A stretch of DNA of 64,000 bases from Achromobacter sp. Bel (GCF_012928505.1 NZ_JABBJN010000025.1:29240-93239), one strand, 5' to 3'; counted from the stretch's first letter, positions 26,320-35,547 are shown. Notes: generated from the letters alone by a model not told the origin. Numbers and translations are program-made.

Positions 26320-27092
26320 TCCGGCTATTGCGGGGAACCGTCCGTCGGATGGCGGGCCTGGTGTCGGTGGCAGTGTTCCTGCTGTTCTGGGAATTCGCCG
26401 CCCGGGCGTTCCATGTGCGCCCCATCATGCTGCCGCTGCCCGGGCAAGTGGTGCTGGAACTGGTGTCCGAGTGGAGCTGGTACGCCGGCCACGCCGCCTA
26501 CACCTTGATGACGACGCTGGCTGGCTTTGCGCTGGCCGTGGCGGGCGGCGTGGCGATCGCCATCATGCTGGTGGGGTCGCGCTGGTTCGAACGCTTCATC
26601 TATCCCTTGATCGTGGCGCTGAACAGCGTGCCGAAGGTCGCCATCGCGCCCCTGTTCGTGATCTGGATGGGCACGGGCGCCGAGCCCAAGATCGCGATCG
26701 CTTTCCTGATCGCCGTGTTCGCGATCATCGTGGACACGGTCCATGGCCTGCGGTCGGTGCCGCAGGACGTGTTGGACCTGGGGCGGGTGCTGAAGGGCTC
26801 ACGCCGTGATTTCTTCTTCAAAGTGCGGCTGCCCAGCGCGCTGCCCTCCATCCTGGCGGGCATGAAAGTGTCGATTTCGCTGGCGCTGGTGGGCGCCATC
26901 GTCGGGGAGTTCGTGTCGTCGCAGCGCGGCCTGGGCTACGTGATCATGAGCGCGCAGGGCACGTTCGACACGGTGAGGGTGTTTGCCGCGATCTTCGTGC
27001 TGGCGCTGATGGGCATGCTGTTGTTCGCGCTGCTGGCGTGGCTGGAACGCCGGTCGACGCCGTGGTTGCGGCACCATCGCGAGGATGGCTGA
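26316..27092 (+). CDS. ABC transporter permease (NitT/TauT type)
   Basis: 258 residues with about six hydrophobic segments. The cytoplasmic coupling motif of the BPD_transp_1 family is visible around LGRVLKGSRRDFFFKVRLPSALPSILAG, shared with nitrate, sulfonate and taurine importers. It forms the membrane channel with the receptor and ATPase encoded just upstream. Confidence 0.92.
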   Translation: MIRLLRGTVRRMAGLVSVAVFLLFWEFAARAFHVRPIMLPLPGQVVLELVSEWSWYAGHAAYTLMTTLAGFALAVAGGVAIAIMLVGSRWFERFIYPLIVALNSVPKVAIAPLFVIWMGTGAEPKIAIAFLIAVFAIIVDTVHGLRSVPQDVLDLGRVLKGSRRDFFFKVRLPSALPSILAGMKVSISLALVGAIVGEFVSSQRGLGYVIMSAQGTFDTVRVFAAIFVLALMGMLLFALLAWLERRSTPWLRHHREDG

Positions 27093-27171
27093 GGCGGGTT
27101 CAGGCCCGAGGCGGCGGACCGCGCCGAGTGCGGGCAAATGTGTGGTCAAAAAACAATTCTGGGGAAAACAG

Positions 27172-27798
27172 ATGCAGGCACTACTCGCCTTGTCGCGCGG
27201 CATAGACGCGATCAACCTTCGGATGGGCCGGATCGTGTCCTGGGTGACGCTGCTGGTCGTCCTGGTCAGCGCCGGCAACGCCATCGTGCGCAAGGTCTTC
27301 CACTACAGCTCAAACGCCTGGCTGGAACTGCAGTGGTACATGTTCGGCGCGATGTTCCTGTTGACGGCGGGCTACACATTCTTGAAGAACGACCACGTGC
27401 GTGTGGACATCATCGCGTCGCGGCTGTCGCGGCGCACCCAGGTGTGGATCGAAATCTTTGGCGTGCTGTGCTTCCTGCTGCCCGCCTGCCTCTTGATCAC
27501 ATACCTGTCCTGGCCGGTGTTCATGGATTCCTACCTGAGCGACGAGCATTCGTCCAACTCCGGCGGCCTGATCCGCTGGCCGGTCAAGCTGCTGATCCCC
27601 GTGGGCTTTGCGCTGCTGGTGCTGGCCGGCCTGTCGCACCTGATCAAGTGCGCCGGCTTTCTGATGGGGCGCTGCCGCGACCCGCGCGAACGCGAGGGCG
27701 CCAAGAGCGCGGAAGAGGAACTGGCCGAAGAGATCGCCCGCGAAGCGCAAGCGCGCGAAGCGGCTGCCGTGCATGAACTGGATAACAAGGGTCGCTGA
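27172..27798 (+). CDS. TRAP transporter small membrane subunit (DctQ family)
   Basis: 208 residues from the ATG at 27172, preceded by GGGGA. Four hydrophobic segments and the family motif AWLELQWYMFGAMFLLTAGYTF, shown here by its first and last residues near positions 44-65, identify DctQ. The last 40 residues are charged and Glu/Ala-rich, an unusual cytoplasmic tail with likely helical character. It pairs with the DctM gene two bases downstream and probably with the DctP receptor at 18841. Confidence 0.9.
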   Translation: MQALLALSRGIDAINLRMGRIVSWVTLLVVLVSAGNAIVRKVFHYSSNAWLELQWYMFGAMFLLTAGYTFLKNDHVRVDIIASRLSRRTQVWIEIFGVLCFLLPACLLITYLSWPVFMDSYLSDEHSSNSGGLIRWPVKLLIPVGFALLVLAGLSHLIKCAGFLMGRCRDPREREGAKSAEEELAEEIAREAQAREAAAVHELDNKGR

Positions 27799-27800
27799 TC

Positions 27801-29456
27801 ATGGAGTTCTTCATTGCCAATCTGGCGCCGATCATGTTCGCGACGCTGATCATCTTCCTGCTGCTGGGCTTTCCCGTCGCGTTCGCGCTGGCGGCCAACG
27901 GCATCCTGTTCGGCCTGGTGGGCATGGAACTGGGCCTGCTCAATTCCTCGCTGTTCCAGGCGCTGCCGCAACGGGTGTTCGGCATCATCTCCAACGATAC
28001 GCTGCTGGCGGTACCGTTCTTTACGCTGATGGGCCTGGTGCTTGAACGGTCCGGCATGGCCGAGGACTTGCTTGAGACGATCGGCCAGCTGTTCGGCTCG
28101 GTCCGCGGCGGGCTGGCCTTCGCGGTAGTGTTCGTGGGCGCGATGCTGGCTGCGACCACGGGCGTGGTGTCGGCCTCGGTCATTTCGATGGGGCTGATCT
28201 CGCTGCCGATCATGCTGCGCAACGGCTATGACCGGAGGCTCGCCAGCGGCGTGATCGCGGCGTCGGGCACGCTGTCGCAGATCATCCCGCCGTCACTGGT
28301 GCTGATCATCCTGGCCGACCAGCTTGGACGCTCCATCGGCGACATCTACCGGGCGGCGATGGTGCCGGGCTTCGTGCTGGCCGGGCTGTACATCCTCTAC
28401 GTCGTCATCGTAAGCGTGCTGAAACCGGCTTCGGCGCCCGCGCTGCCTGAAGAGGCGCGCCGCTTCCAGGAACCGAATGGCGCGCGCGGCGGGCGCTCGC
28501 TGCTGGTGCTGATGGTCATTTCAGCCGTGTCGGCCTACTTCCTGGGGCTCTGGGTCGAGAACAACACCGCGCCCCTCGACGAGCGCATCGTGGTGGCGCT
28601 GCTGTTCTGGGGCGCCACGGCCTTCGTCATCGCGCTGATCAACAAGGCGCTTGGGCTGGGCCTGTTGTCGGCGCTGGCCGAGCGCGTGACGTTCGTCATG
28701 ATTCCGCCGCTGGCACTGATATTCCTGGTGCTGGGCACGATCTTCATCGGCGTGGCCACGCCGACCGAAGGGGGAGCCATGGGGGCGGTGGGCGCCATCC
28801 TGATGGCGCTGATCCGTCGCCGCCTGTCGCTGGACCTGCTCAAGCAGGCGATGGACACGACGACCAAGCTGTCCTGCTTCGTGGTGTTCATCCTGGTGGG
28901 GTCCACCGTGTTCGGCCTGACCTTCCGCGCCGTGAACGGCGACCTCTGGGTCGAGCACCTGTTGACCGGCCTGCCGGGGGGGCAATGGGGCTTTTTGATC
29001 GTCGTCAGCGTTCTGGTCTTCGTGCTGGCCTTCTTCCTGGACTTCTTCGAGCTGGCATTCATCATCGTGCCGTTGCTGGGGCCGGTGGCCGACAAGCTGG
29101 GCATCGACCTGATCTGGTTCGGCGTGATCCTGGCCGTCAACATGCAGACCTCGTTCATGCATCCACCATTCGGCTTCGCGTTGTTCTACCTGCGGTCCGT
29201 GGCGCCGCGGGACCGTTACAAGGACCGGGTCACGGGCAAGATGATCGAGCCGGTCACCACCGGGCAGATCTATTGGGGCTCGGTGCCGTTCATCGTGATC
29301 CAGCTGCTGATGGTGGCCGCGGTGATGGCCTTTCCGGGAATGGTGATGCACTACAAGAGTGACGCCCCGGTCGTTGACCCCGGTTCGGTGTCGCTGGAAG
29401 TGGGCGGGGCGTATGGCGGGGGGGCCTACGGGGCCGATTCCAATCCGTTCAAGTAG
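27801..29456 (+). CDS. TRAP transporter large membrane subunit (DctM family)
   Basis: 551 residues, longer than a typical DctM (about 430). It has many hydrophobic segments and conserved blocks such as ASGTLSQIIPPSLVLIILADQ, which is cited by position (about residues 153-173), GVATPTEGGAMGAVGA and NMQTSFMHPPFGFALFYLR. The extra length lies in a central insert (about residues 210-290) that includes added hydrophobic segments, as in the long DctM subfamily. DctM is the ion-coupled transporter subunit. It ends 28 bases before a convergent GntR gene. Confidence 0.93.
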   Translation: MEFFIANLAPIMFATLIIFLLLGFPVAFALAANGILFGLVGMELGLLNSSLFQALPQRVFGIISNDTLLAVPFFTLMGLVLERSGMAEDLLETIGQLFGSVRGGLAFAVVFVGAMLAATTGVVSASVISMGLISLPIMLRNGYDRRLASGVIAASGTLSQIIPPSLVLIILADQLGRSIGDIYRAAMVPGFVLAGLYILYVVIVSVLKPASAPALPEEARRFQEPNGARGGRSLLVLMVISAVSAYFLGLWVENNTAPLDERIVVALLFWGATAFVIALINKALGLGLLSALAERVTFVMIPPLALIFLVLGTIFIGVATPTEGGAMGAVGAILMALIRRRLSLDLLKQAMDTTTKLSCFVVFILVGSTVFGLTFRAVNGDLWVEHLLTGLPGGQWGFLIVVSVLVFVLAFFLDFFELAFIIVPLLGPVADKLGIDLIWFGVILAVNMQTSFMHPPFGFALFYLRSVAPRDRYKDRVTGKMIEPVTTGQIYWGSVPFIVIQLLMVAAVMAFPGMVMHYKSDAPVVDPGSVSLEVGGAYGGGAYGADSNPFK

Positions 29457-29483
29457 CCGGGGAGGGCGGTCGGCAGCCTGGGG

Positions 29484-30167
29484 CTAGCGCCTCGGCCGCG
29501 CCTGCTCCGAGGCCAGGTAGGCGTCGCGCGAGGGCAGCAGGTGGTCGCGGCACACGCTCATCAGCGCGGCCCGGTCGCCGTCGCGCAGCGCCTGGATCAT
29601 GGCCCAGTGCTCCTGGCGGGCGCGTTCGCGGTAGCCGGCGGCCACCAGCGTGCCAAAGCGGATGGGGTGGGTGCGCCGGGCGTATTCCTCGATGGCCTGG
29701 CCCAGCACGGCGTTGTCCAGCAGCCCGAAGAACTCACGGTGGAAGCGCTGGTTGCTGCGGAACACGCGGCGCGCGTCGCCATCGGCGACCGCCGCGTCGT
29801 GTTCGCGCTGCACCGTTACCAGCGCTGCCAACCGCGCCTCGGGCACGGGCAGCGGCATCTGGCTGGCGGCATGCACTTCCAGGACTTCGCGCAGCGCATA
29901 CAGTTCCATGACTTCGCGGGTGGAAAATGCCCGCACGACGGCGCCGATGTTGCGCTTTTTCTCCACCACGCCCAAGAGTTCCAGCTCGGCCAGCACCTGC
30001 CGCACGGCGTGGCGCTTCATGGCGAAGCGCGCCATCAGCTCGTCCTCGGTCAGGCGTTCGCGCGGGTGCAGCCGGCCGAAGACGATGTCCTCTTCCAGGG
30101 CGGCCACCGCGGTCTGCGTGGCGTCGGGGGCCTCTGCTTGCAGGGCGTCGGGCGTGATGGCGTTCAT
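29484..30167 (-). CDS. GntR-family regulator (FadR/FCD type)
   Basis: 227 residues. The N-terminal winged helix (about residues 15-80) includes RERLTEDELMARFAMKRHAVRQVLAELE, and an all-helical FCD ligand domain follows (RFHREFFGLLDN and other His-containing helices that usually bind a metal and an organic acid). It starts nine bases after the dehydratase stop on the same strand, so it is probably co-transcribed with and controls that gene. Confidence 0.9.
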   Translation of the reverse strand: MNAITPDALQAEAPDATQTAVAALEEDIVFGRLHPRERLTEDELMARFAMKRHAVRQVLAELELLGVVEKKRNIGAVVRAFSTREVMELYALREVLEVHAASQMPLPVPEARLAALVTVQREHDAAVADGDARRVFRSNQRFHREFFGLLDNAVLGQAIEEYARRTHPIRFGTLVAAGYRERARQEHWAMIQALRDGDRAALMSVCRDHLLPSRDAYLASEQARPRR

Positions 30168-30176
30168 GGCGGGGCG

Positions 30177-31952
30177 TTACTTTTTCGGCACGGTGTCGTG
30201 GGTGACGCCGGCGCGCAGGAAGTCGAAATCGACGCCCTGATCGGCCTGCGTCACGGTTTGCAGGAACAGCTTGCGGTAGCCGCGGTCGGCGGTCGGCCGG
30301 GTGATGGGCTGGGCCGCGGCGCGGCGCGCCAGTTCGGCGTCGTCCACCAGCAGCGCAATTTCACGCTGGGCCACCGACAAGCGGATGCGGTCGCCATTTT
30401 GCACGTAAGCCAGCGGCCCGCCAATGGCGGCCTCGGGCGTGACGTGCAGCACGATGGTGCCCGCGGCGGTTCCGCTCATGCGGCCGTCCGAAATGCGGAC
30501 CATGTCTTTGACGCCGGCCCGCGCCAGCTTTTTCGGGATCGGCATGTAGCCGGCCTCCGGCATGCCGGGCGCGCCGGTCGGACCGATGCGCTTGAGCACC
30601 AGGATGTCGTCGGCGGTCACGTCCAGCGCGTCGTCGTCGATGCGGCGCGCCATGTCTTCCGCGTCTTCGAACACCACCGCCCGGCCTTCGTGCTCCATCA
30701 GCTTGGGGTTGGCCGCCGACTGCTTGATGATGGCGCCGCCCGGGGCCAGGTTGCCGCGCAGCACGGCCAGGCCGCCTACCGGATAGATGGGCGACGCGGC
30801 GGTGCGGATCACGTCCTGCGTGAAGGGGGCGGGCGCGTCGTCCAGTTCCTGGCCCAGGGTGCGGCCCGACACGGTCATCACGTCCAGGTGCAGGTAGGGC
30901 CGCAATTCGCGCAGCAGCGCCAGCATGCCGCCGGCGTCGTGAAAGTCTTCCATGTAGTGCTGGCCCGACGGCTTCAGGTCGACCAGGACGGGGGTTTCGC
31001 GGCTGATGCGGTCCAGGCCCGCCAGGTCGATGTCGATACCCAGGCGGCCGGCGATGGCGGTCAGGTGGACGATGCCGTTGGTGGACCCGCCGATCGACAG
31101 CAGCACGCGCAACGCGTTTTCGATGGACTTGCCGTTGATGATCTGGTCGGGCGTCAGCCGGGACGCGGCCATGGCCACGGCGGTGGCGCCGGTCCGTTCG
31201 GCCACGCGCACGCGGTCGGCCGTGACGGCCGGGGCGGACGCGCCGCCGGCCACCATCATGCCCAGCGCTTCGGTGATGCAGGCCATGGTGCTGGCCGTGC
31301 CCATGACGGAACAGGTGCCCACGCTGGCGACGAGCTGGTTGTTGACGTCGGCGATTTCAGGCGCGTCGATTTCGTCGGCGCGGTAGCGGCCCCAATAGCG
31401 GCGGCAGTCGGTGCAGGCGCCCACGCGTTCACCGCGGTGCGACCCGGTCAGCATCGACCCGGTGACCAACTGGATGGCAGGCACGCCGGCCGAGGCCGCA
31501 CCCATCAATTGGGCAGGCACGGTCTTGTCGCAGCCGCCGATCAGCACGACGGCGTCCATGGGCTGCGCGCGGATCATCTCCTCGGTGTCCATCGACATGA
31601 GGTTGCGCAGGTACATGCTGGTCGGCTGCGAGAAGCTTTCGTGCACCGAGATGGTCGGGAAGTCCATCGGCAGGCCGCCCGCCAGCATCACGCCGCGCTT
31701 GACGGCTTCGATCAGCTGGGGCGCATTGCCGTGGCACGGGTTATAGCTGCTGCCCGTGTTGACGATGCCGATGATCGGACGGGCCAGCGCGTCGTCGGAA
31801 AGACCGGCGCCCTTGATGAACGCCTTGCGCAGGAACAGCGAAAACCCCTTGTCGCCATAGTTGGTCAACCCGCGCGCCACGCCCTGGGCGGTGGCGCTGT
31901 CGCTGTCGAAAGGCCCTGCTGCGGGCTTGCCGCCTTTGGTCTCGTCCGTCAT
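30177..31952 (-). CDS. IlvD/Edd-family dehydratase, sugar-acid type
   Basis: 591 residues from the ATG at 31952 (MTDETKGG). Fe-S cluster cysteines are visible in NPCHGN, GGCDKTVPAQ and GTCSVMGTAST. DGRMSG near the C-terminus is the conserved family motif. The family dehydrates 2,3-dihydroxy acids: valine/isoleucine precursors (IlvD), 6-phosphogluconate (Edd) or aldonates such as arabonate and xylonate. Its length, catabolic setting with a GntR gene and divergent Bug receptor point to a sugar acid or related dihydroxy acid rather than amino-acid synthesis. Confidence 0.87.
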   Translation of the reverse strand: MTDETKGGKPAAGPFDSDSATAQGVARGLTNYGDKGFSLFLRKAFIKGAGLSDDALARPIIGIVNTGSSYNPCHGNAPQLIEAVKRGVMLAGGLPMDFPTISVHESFSQPTSMYLRNLMSMDTEEMIRAQPMDAVVLIGGCDKTVPAQLMGAASAGVPAIQLVTGSMLTGSHRGERVGACTDCRRYWGRYRADEIDAPEIADVNNQLVASVGTCSVMGTASTMACITEALGMMVAGGASAPAVTADRVRVAERTGATAVAMAASRLTPDQIINGKSIENALRVLLSIGGSTNGIVHLTAIAGRLGIDIDLAGLDRISRETPVLVDLKPSGQHYMEDFHDAGGMLALLRELRPYLHLDVMTVSGRTLGQELDDAPAPFTQDVIRTAASPIYPVGGLAVLRGNLAPGGAIIKQSAANPKLMEHEGRAVVFEDAEDMARRIDDDALDVTADDILVLKRIGPTGAPGMPEAGYMPIPKKLARAGVKDMVRISDGRMSGTAAGTIVLHVTPEAAIGGPLAYVQNGDRIRLSVAQREIALLVDDAELARRAAAQPITRPTADRGYRKLFLQTVTQADQGVDFDFLRAGVTHDTVPKK

Positions 31953-32044
31953 TTTCAGTCCCGATAATATTATTGATAATCCAGGGGCAAGATCATATCC
32001 AGCCTTTGGCGCACGCCGCAAGGGCTTTGTGCAAGACGATTTAT

Positions 32045-32063
32045 TGATCTGTTTAGTAGATCA
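32045..32063. promoter_or_regulatory. TGATC-N9-GATCA palindrome in the dehydratase/Bug divergent spacer
   Basis: The inverted repeat TGATCT-N7-AGATCA lies in the 220-base A+T-rich spacer between the dehydratase and Bug genes. Read on the opposite strand, the palindrome at 7591-7609 matches it in 15 of 19 positions. The spacer also has repeated GATAAT next to the dehydratase start (31964-31980). These are candidate operators for the GntR or LysR proteins. Confidence 0.5.
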
Positions 32064-32172
32064 GTCGATAGAAAAATTCTGATTCTTCAATCAAGTTTGG
32101 CCTCCTACACTGGCGCCGTTGACGAGCCGGGCGTCCGTCCATTCCTATACTCATCCCGGCTGGAGAGACCCC

Positions 32173-33168
32173 ATGTCAGACCTGCGTCTGCGGCCGCGCC
32201 GTGCCGTCCTGCTTTCCCTTCTGGCCCTCTGTGCTGGCGTATCCGCCCCGGCGATGTCTGCCGACGCCTATCCCGACAAACCTATCCGCCTGATCGTGCC
32301 GTATCCGCCCGGAGGCGCGACCGACGTGATCGGCCGCGTGCTGGCGCAGGAGCTGACGGGCGCGCTCGGCCAGTCGGTGATCGTGGAGAACCGCGCGGGC
32401 GCCGCCGGCAATATCGGCGCGGACCAGGTTGCCAAGGCGCAGCCCGACGGCTACACCTTGCTGATGGGCGCGCTGACCAGCCATTCCATCAATGCCGCCC
32501 TGTACCGCGGCCGCGTCACGTATGACGTGGAAAAGAGCTTCGCCCCGGTGTCCATCGTGGGCACGGTGCCGCTGGTGTTCGTGGTGAACCCGTCGGTGCC
32601 GGCCAAGACGCTGTCCGAATTCATCGCGCTGGCCAAGTCCAAGCCGGGCTATATGACGATGGCGTCGGCCGGCAACGGATCACCCCAGCATCTGGCCGGC
32701 GAAATGTTCAAGCGTTCGGCCGGCGTCGACATCCTGCACGTGCCCTACAAGGGCAGCGGCCCAGCCATGACCGACCTGATGGGCGGCCAGGTGCTCAGCA
32801 TGATCGAAACCGTGCCGGCGGCGCAGGGCAACATCAAGGCGGGCAAGCTGCGCGCGCTGGCGGTGACCTCGCCTGCGCGCGTGGACGCGCTGCCCGACGT
32901 CCCGACCGCCGCCGAGGCGGGCCTGAAGGACTTCGAGGTCAGCTCGATGTTCGGCATCGTGGCGCCCGCCAATACGCCGGCGCCGGTGATCGACCGCCTG
33001 AACGGTGAACTGAAGAAAATCCTGGCCAAGCCGGAAGTGAAGGCGTCGCTGCTGAATCAAGGCGCCATCGCTACCTGGACGACGCCGGCCGATGCCAGCG
33101 CCCGCGTGTCGGCGGAGCTGGCGCGCTGGACCAAGGTGATCGACGACGCCGGGGTGAAGGGCGACTGA
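32173..33168 (+). CDS. Bug/TctC-family periplasmic solute receptor
   Basis: 331 residues from the ATG at 32173, with GGAGAG upstream. It has a signal peptide (residues 1 to about 32, ending AMSA-D). The mature protein begins AYPDKPIRLIVPYPPGGATDVIGRVLA, the hallmark of Bug receptors, which bind carboxylates in the periplasm. Further family blocks are NRAGAAGNIGADQVAKA, HVPYKGSGPAMTDLMGGQV and DVPTAAEAG. No TctA/TctB membrane genes lie nearby, as is common in Bordetella-type genomes. It is divergent from the dehydratase and so may bind its substrate. Confidence 0.92.
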   Translation: MSDLRLRPRRAVLLSLLALCAGVSAPAMSADAYPDKPIRLIVPYPPGGATDVIGRVLAQELTGALGQSVIVENRAGAAGNIGADQVAKAQPDGYTLLMGALTSHSINAALYRGRVTYDVEKSFAPVSIVGTVPLVFVVNPSVPAKTLSEFIALAKSKPGYMTMASAGNGSPQHLAGEMFKRSAGVDILHVPYKGSGPAMTDLMGGQVLSMIETVPAAQGNIKAGKLRALAVTSPARVDALPDVPTAAEAGLKDFEVSSMFGIVAPANTPAPVIDRLNGELKKILAKPEVKASLLNQGAIATWTTPADASARVSAELARWTKVIDDAGVKGD

Positions 33169-33221
33169 TCCGCGGGATTGATCTGCGGGCTTTATCCCCG
33201 GTTGCGCTATTTACGCGACAA

Positions 33222-33260
33222 GCCGAAGATTTCTTCACGGAATCTTCGGCGATTTTGTTT
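33222..33260 (+). terminator. Rho-independent terminator after the Bug receptor gene
   Basis: A perfect 10-bp stem (GCCGAAGATT / AATCTTCGGC) with a nine-base loop is followed by GATTTTGTTT. It lies 54 bases after the receptor stop. Confidence 0.85.
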
Positions 33261-33288
33261 GTGCATTGCGATGCCGTCTGGCGCAACA

Positions 33289-33421
33289 ATGCGTTCGCCA
33301 CGGGTCGTGGCGACGCATTAAAGCAGCCAGGAACGCAAAGATTCCCCACACGCCCGTGATCGCCGATGAAACAATCCGCAATACAGGGAATATCGCACTG
33401 CAACGGGGTATTGACCCCGTT
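33289..33421. other. Two stem-loops in the leader region of rpfR
   Basis: The 263 bases between the terminator and rpfR hold no gene. Two hairpins stand out: a 13-bp stem with one bulged T, AATGCG-T-TCGCCAC against GTGGCGACGCATT (33289-33319, loop GGGTC), and a perfect 8-bp stem AACGGGGT/ACCCCGTT with a four-base loop (33402-33421). Neither has a T-run, so they are not simple terminators. They could be leader RNA structures. Confidence 0.4.
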
Positions 33422-33523
33422 CAGGCTAGGCCGTAATGTACTTTTCGGTCCGGCCGGGGCTGTTCATCCTAAAGGACGCCTTGTTAGCGTGAACCAGCCG
33501 TAGGACAGTGGGGGGATACCACG

Positions 33524-35521
33524 ATGACAGAGAATCAGGACGAAAGGTCGATCCTGTATACGCATTTCGGTACGCACAGTCCATATTGGCGTTTGTCGGC
33601 CGATAGCGACGCGTTCGAGCTTGCCGCGGTCAAGGGCGCGACCAATATCGCGATGGCGCTGCGCCCGGATCAGGCCGACACCATCCGCTCGCTGACGGGC
33701 ATCACCTCCAGCTTGCGCATCGATATCTCGCTATACGGGGATCCGCTGCGGCTGCACCTGGTGGGCCGCAAGATCAACCCCAACGAATGGGCCGGCACCG
33801 CATCGGCGCATTCCGACACCGAATCGGTTGCCAAGGACCTCGTCGAAGGCCTGTCCTTTGCCGAAACCGTGGTGTCCGAGGCCAACTCGGTGATCGTCAT
33901 CGTCGACCAGAACGGCCGCGTTCAGCGCTTCAACAAGCTCAGCGAGGAATACACGGGCAAGCGCGAACAGGACATCGTCGGGCGTAGCGTGTTCGAGATG
34001 TTCATGACGCGCGAAGAGGCCATGGCCTCGCGCCGCAATATCGCCGAGTTCTACAAGCGCGGGCAGTCCTACGAGGCCGAACGGCTGATCAACACGGTCA
34101 AGGGCCCCCGGCTGTTCCTGTTCCGGAACAAGTTCGTCACCAGCGGCAGCGGCGAAAAGCGGGTCTACCTGATTTGCTCGGGCACCGACATCACCGAAGA
34201 GCGCCAGGCGCAGGAACGCCTGCGCGTGCTGGCCAACACCGACATGCTGACCAACCTGCCCAACCGCCATTCCATCACCGCGCGGCTGAAGGCGGCGCTG
34301 GCGGCCGGCAAGGAAGGGCGGGGCGGCGTGCTGTTCCTGGACCTGGACAACTTCAAGCGCATCAACGACCACTACGGCCACGGCTTCGGCGACCGGCTGC
34401 TCAAGGCGGTGTCGGTGGCGATTTCGACCTGCCTGTCCGAAGGGCAGACGCTGGCGCGGCTGGGCGGCGACGAGTTCATCGTGCTGCAGGAGGAGGCGCA
34501 GGCCTGGCAACTCGAAGCCACCGCCGAACGCATCATCGAGCGCCTGCGCGAACCTTTCCGCCAAGGGCTGATCGAGGTCTACACCAGTTGCTCGATCGGC
34601 ATCGCGATGTACCCCGACCACGGCGCCGACCTGGACAGCGTGGTGCGCAGCGCCGACATCGCCATGTACGTGGCCAAGGAAGCGGGGCGCCATACGTACC
34701 GCGTGTTCCAACCCGACATGGACCGCCGCAACGCGGACTACGTATGGCTGGACACGAACCTGCGCAAGGCGCTGGCCGAAAACCATCTGATGCTGTACTA
34801 CCAGCCCAAGTTGGCCGGGCGCACCGGCGAAGTCCACAGCGTGGAAGCTTTGTTGCGCTGGCGTTCGCCAGAACGCGGCATGGTCTGCCCCAGTGTCTTC
34901 ATCCCGTACGCCGAGGAATCCGGCCTGATCTCGCCGCTGGGCGTGTGGGTGATGCGCGAGGCCGCCCGTCAGGCGGCCGCCTGGAAGCGTGAAGGCCTGA
35001 ATATCCGGATCGCCATCAACATGTCGGCGCGGCAATTGGACGACAAGGGCGTGGTCAGCGACTTCATGAGCGCCATCGGCGATGCGGAGCTGGACCCGTG
35101 CCTGCTGGACATCGAACTCACGGAAAGCTGCCTGATCGAAGACGAAGTCGCGGCGATCGACCTGATCAAGCAGTTCCGCCAATTGGGCGCGCGCGTGCAC
35201 CTGGACGATTTCGGCACCGGCTATTCGTCGTTGTCGCAGCTGGCGCGCATTCCGCTGGACGCGATCAAACTGGATGCCAGCTTCGTGCGCGGCGTGAACG
35301 AGAATCCGGTGTCGCAGGCGCTGGCGCGCGCCATCGTCGCCGTGGCGCGTACGCTGGAATTGAAGGTGATCGCGGAAGGGGTGGAAACGTTGGAAGAAAC
35401 CGCGTTCCTGGATACGCTGGGCGTGGATGCCAAGCAAGGCTATCTGTATGCCAAGCCCATGCCCGCGAGCGAGTTTTCGGCCTGGCTGGCCCAGCGCCGC
35501 CGGCTGCATCTGATCGCCTGA
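33524..35521 (+). CDS. rpfR: RpfR, DSF-type fatty-acid receptor with PAS-GGDEF-EAL domains
   Basis: 665 residues. Domains in order are an N-terminal region (1 to about 90) matching the RpfF-interaction domain of Burkholderia RpfR, a PAS sensor (about 108-215, VIVIVDQNGRVQRFNKL), a GGDEF domain (signature RLGGDEF at about 314) and an EAL domain (about 400-660). The EAL motifs are intact: VEALLRW, IELTES, DDFGTGYSSL, KLDASFV and AEGVET. So it should degrade cyclic di-GMP. In Burkholderia the PAS domain binds cis-2-dodecenoic acid (BDSF) and stimulates the phosphodiesterase. The gene is convergent with rpfF 26 bases away. Confidence 0.9.
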   Translation: MTENQDERSILYTHFGTHSPYWRLSADSDAFELAAVKGATNIAMALRPDQADTIRSLTGITSSLRIDISLYGDPLRLHLVGRKINPNEWAGTASAHSDTESVAKDLVEGLSFAETVVSEANSVIVIVDQNGRVQRFNKLSEEYTGKREQDIVGRSVFEMFMTREEAMASRRNIAEFYKRGQSYEAERLINTVKGPRLFLFRNKFVTSGSGEKRVYLICSGTDITEERQAQERLRVLANTDMLTNLPNRHSITARLKAALAAGKEGRGGVLFLDLDNFKRINDHYGHGFGDRLLKAVSVAISTCLSEGQTLARLGGDEFIVLQEEAQAWQLEATAERIIERLREPFRQGLIEVYTSCSIGIAMYPDHGADLDSVVRSADIAMYVAKEAGRHTYRVFQPDMDRRNADYVWLDTNLRKALAENHLMLYYQPKLAGRTGEVHSVEALLRWRSPERGMVCPSVFIPYAEESGLISPLGVWVMREAARQAAAWKREGLNIRIAINMSARQLDDKGVVSDFMSAIGDAELDPCLLDIELTESCLIEDEVAAIDLIKQFRQLGARVHLDDFGTGYSSLSQLARIPLDAIKLDASFVRGVNENPVSQALARAIVAVARTLELKVIAEGVETLEETAFLDTLGVDAKQGYLYAKPMPASEFSAWLAQRRRLHLIA

Positions 35522-35547
35522 TACAGCCGGCGCCATCGTGCGGCGGG

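Noticed and set aside
29541..31967. An 808-codon plus-strand frame
   Set aside because: It spans the minus-strand GntR and IlvD-type genes, which have strong motifs, and shows only His/Gly/Arg-rich shadow composition.
33289..33421. Cyclic di-GMP riboswitch before rpfR
   Set aside because: The two hairpins do not show the recognisable GEMM core. Only generic stem-loops can be supported.
33731..35536. A 601-codon open frame antisense to rpfR
   Set aside because: The sense strand encodes clear PAS, GGDEF and EAL motifs. The antisense product is low-complexity His/Gln/Arg-rich sequence.
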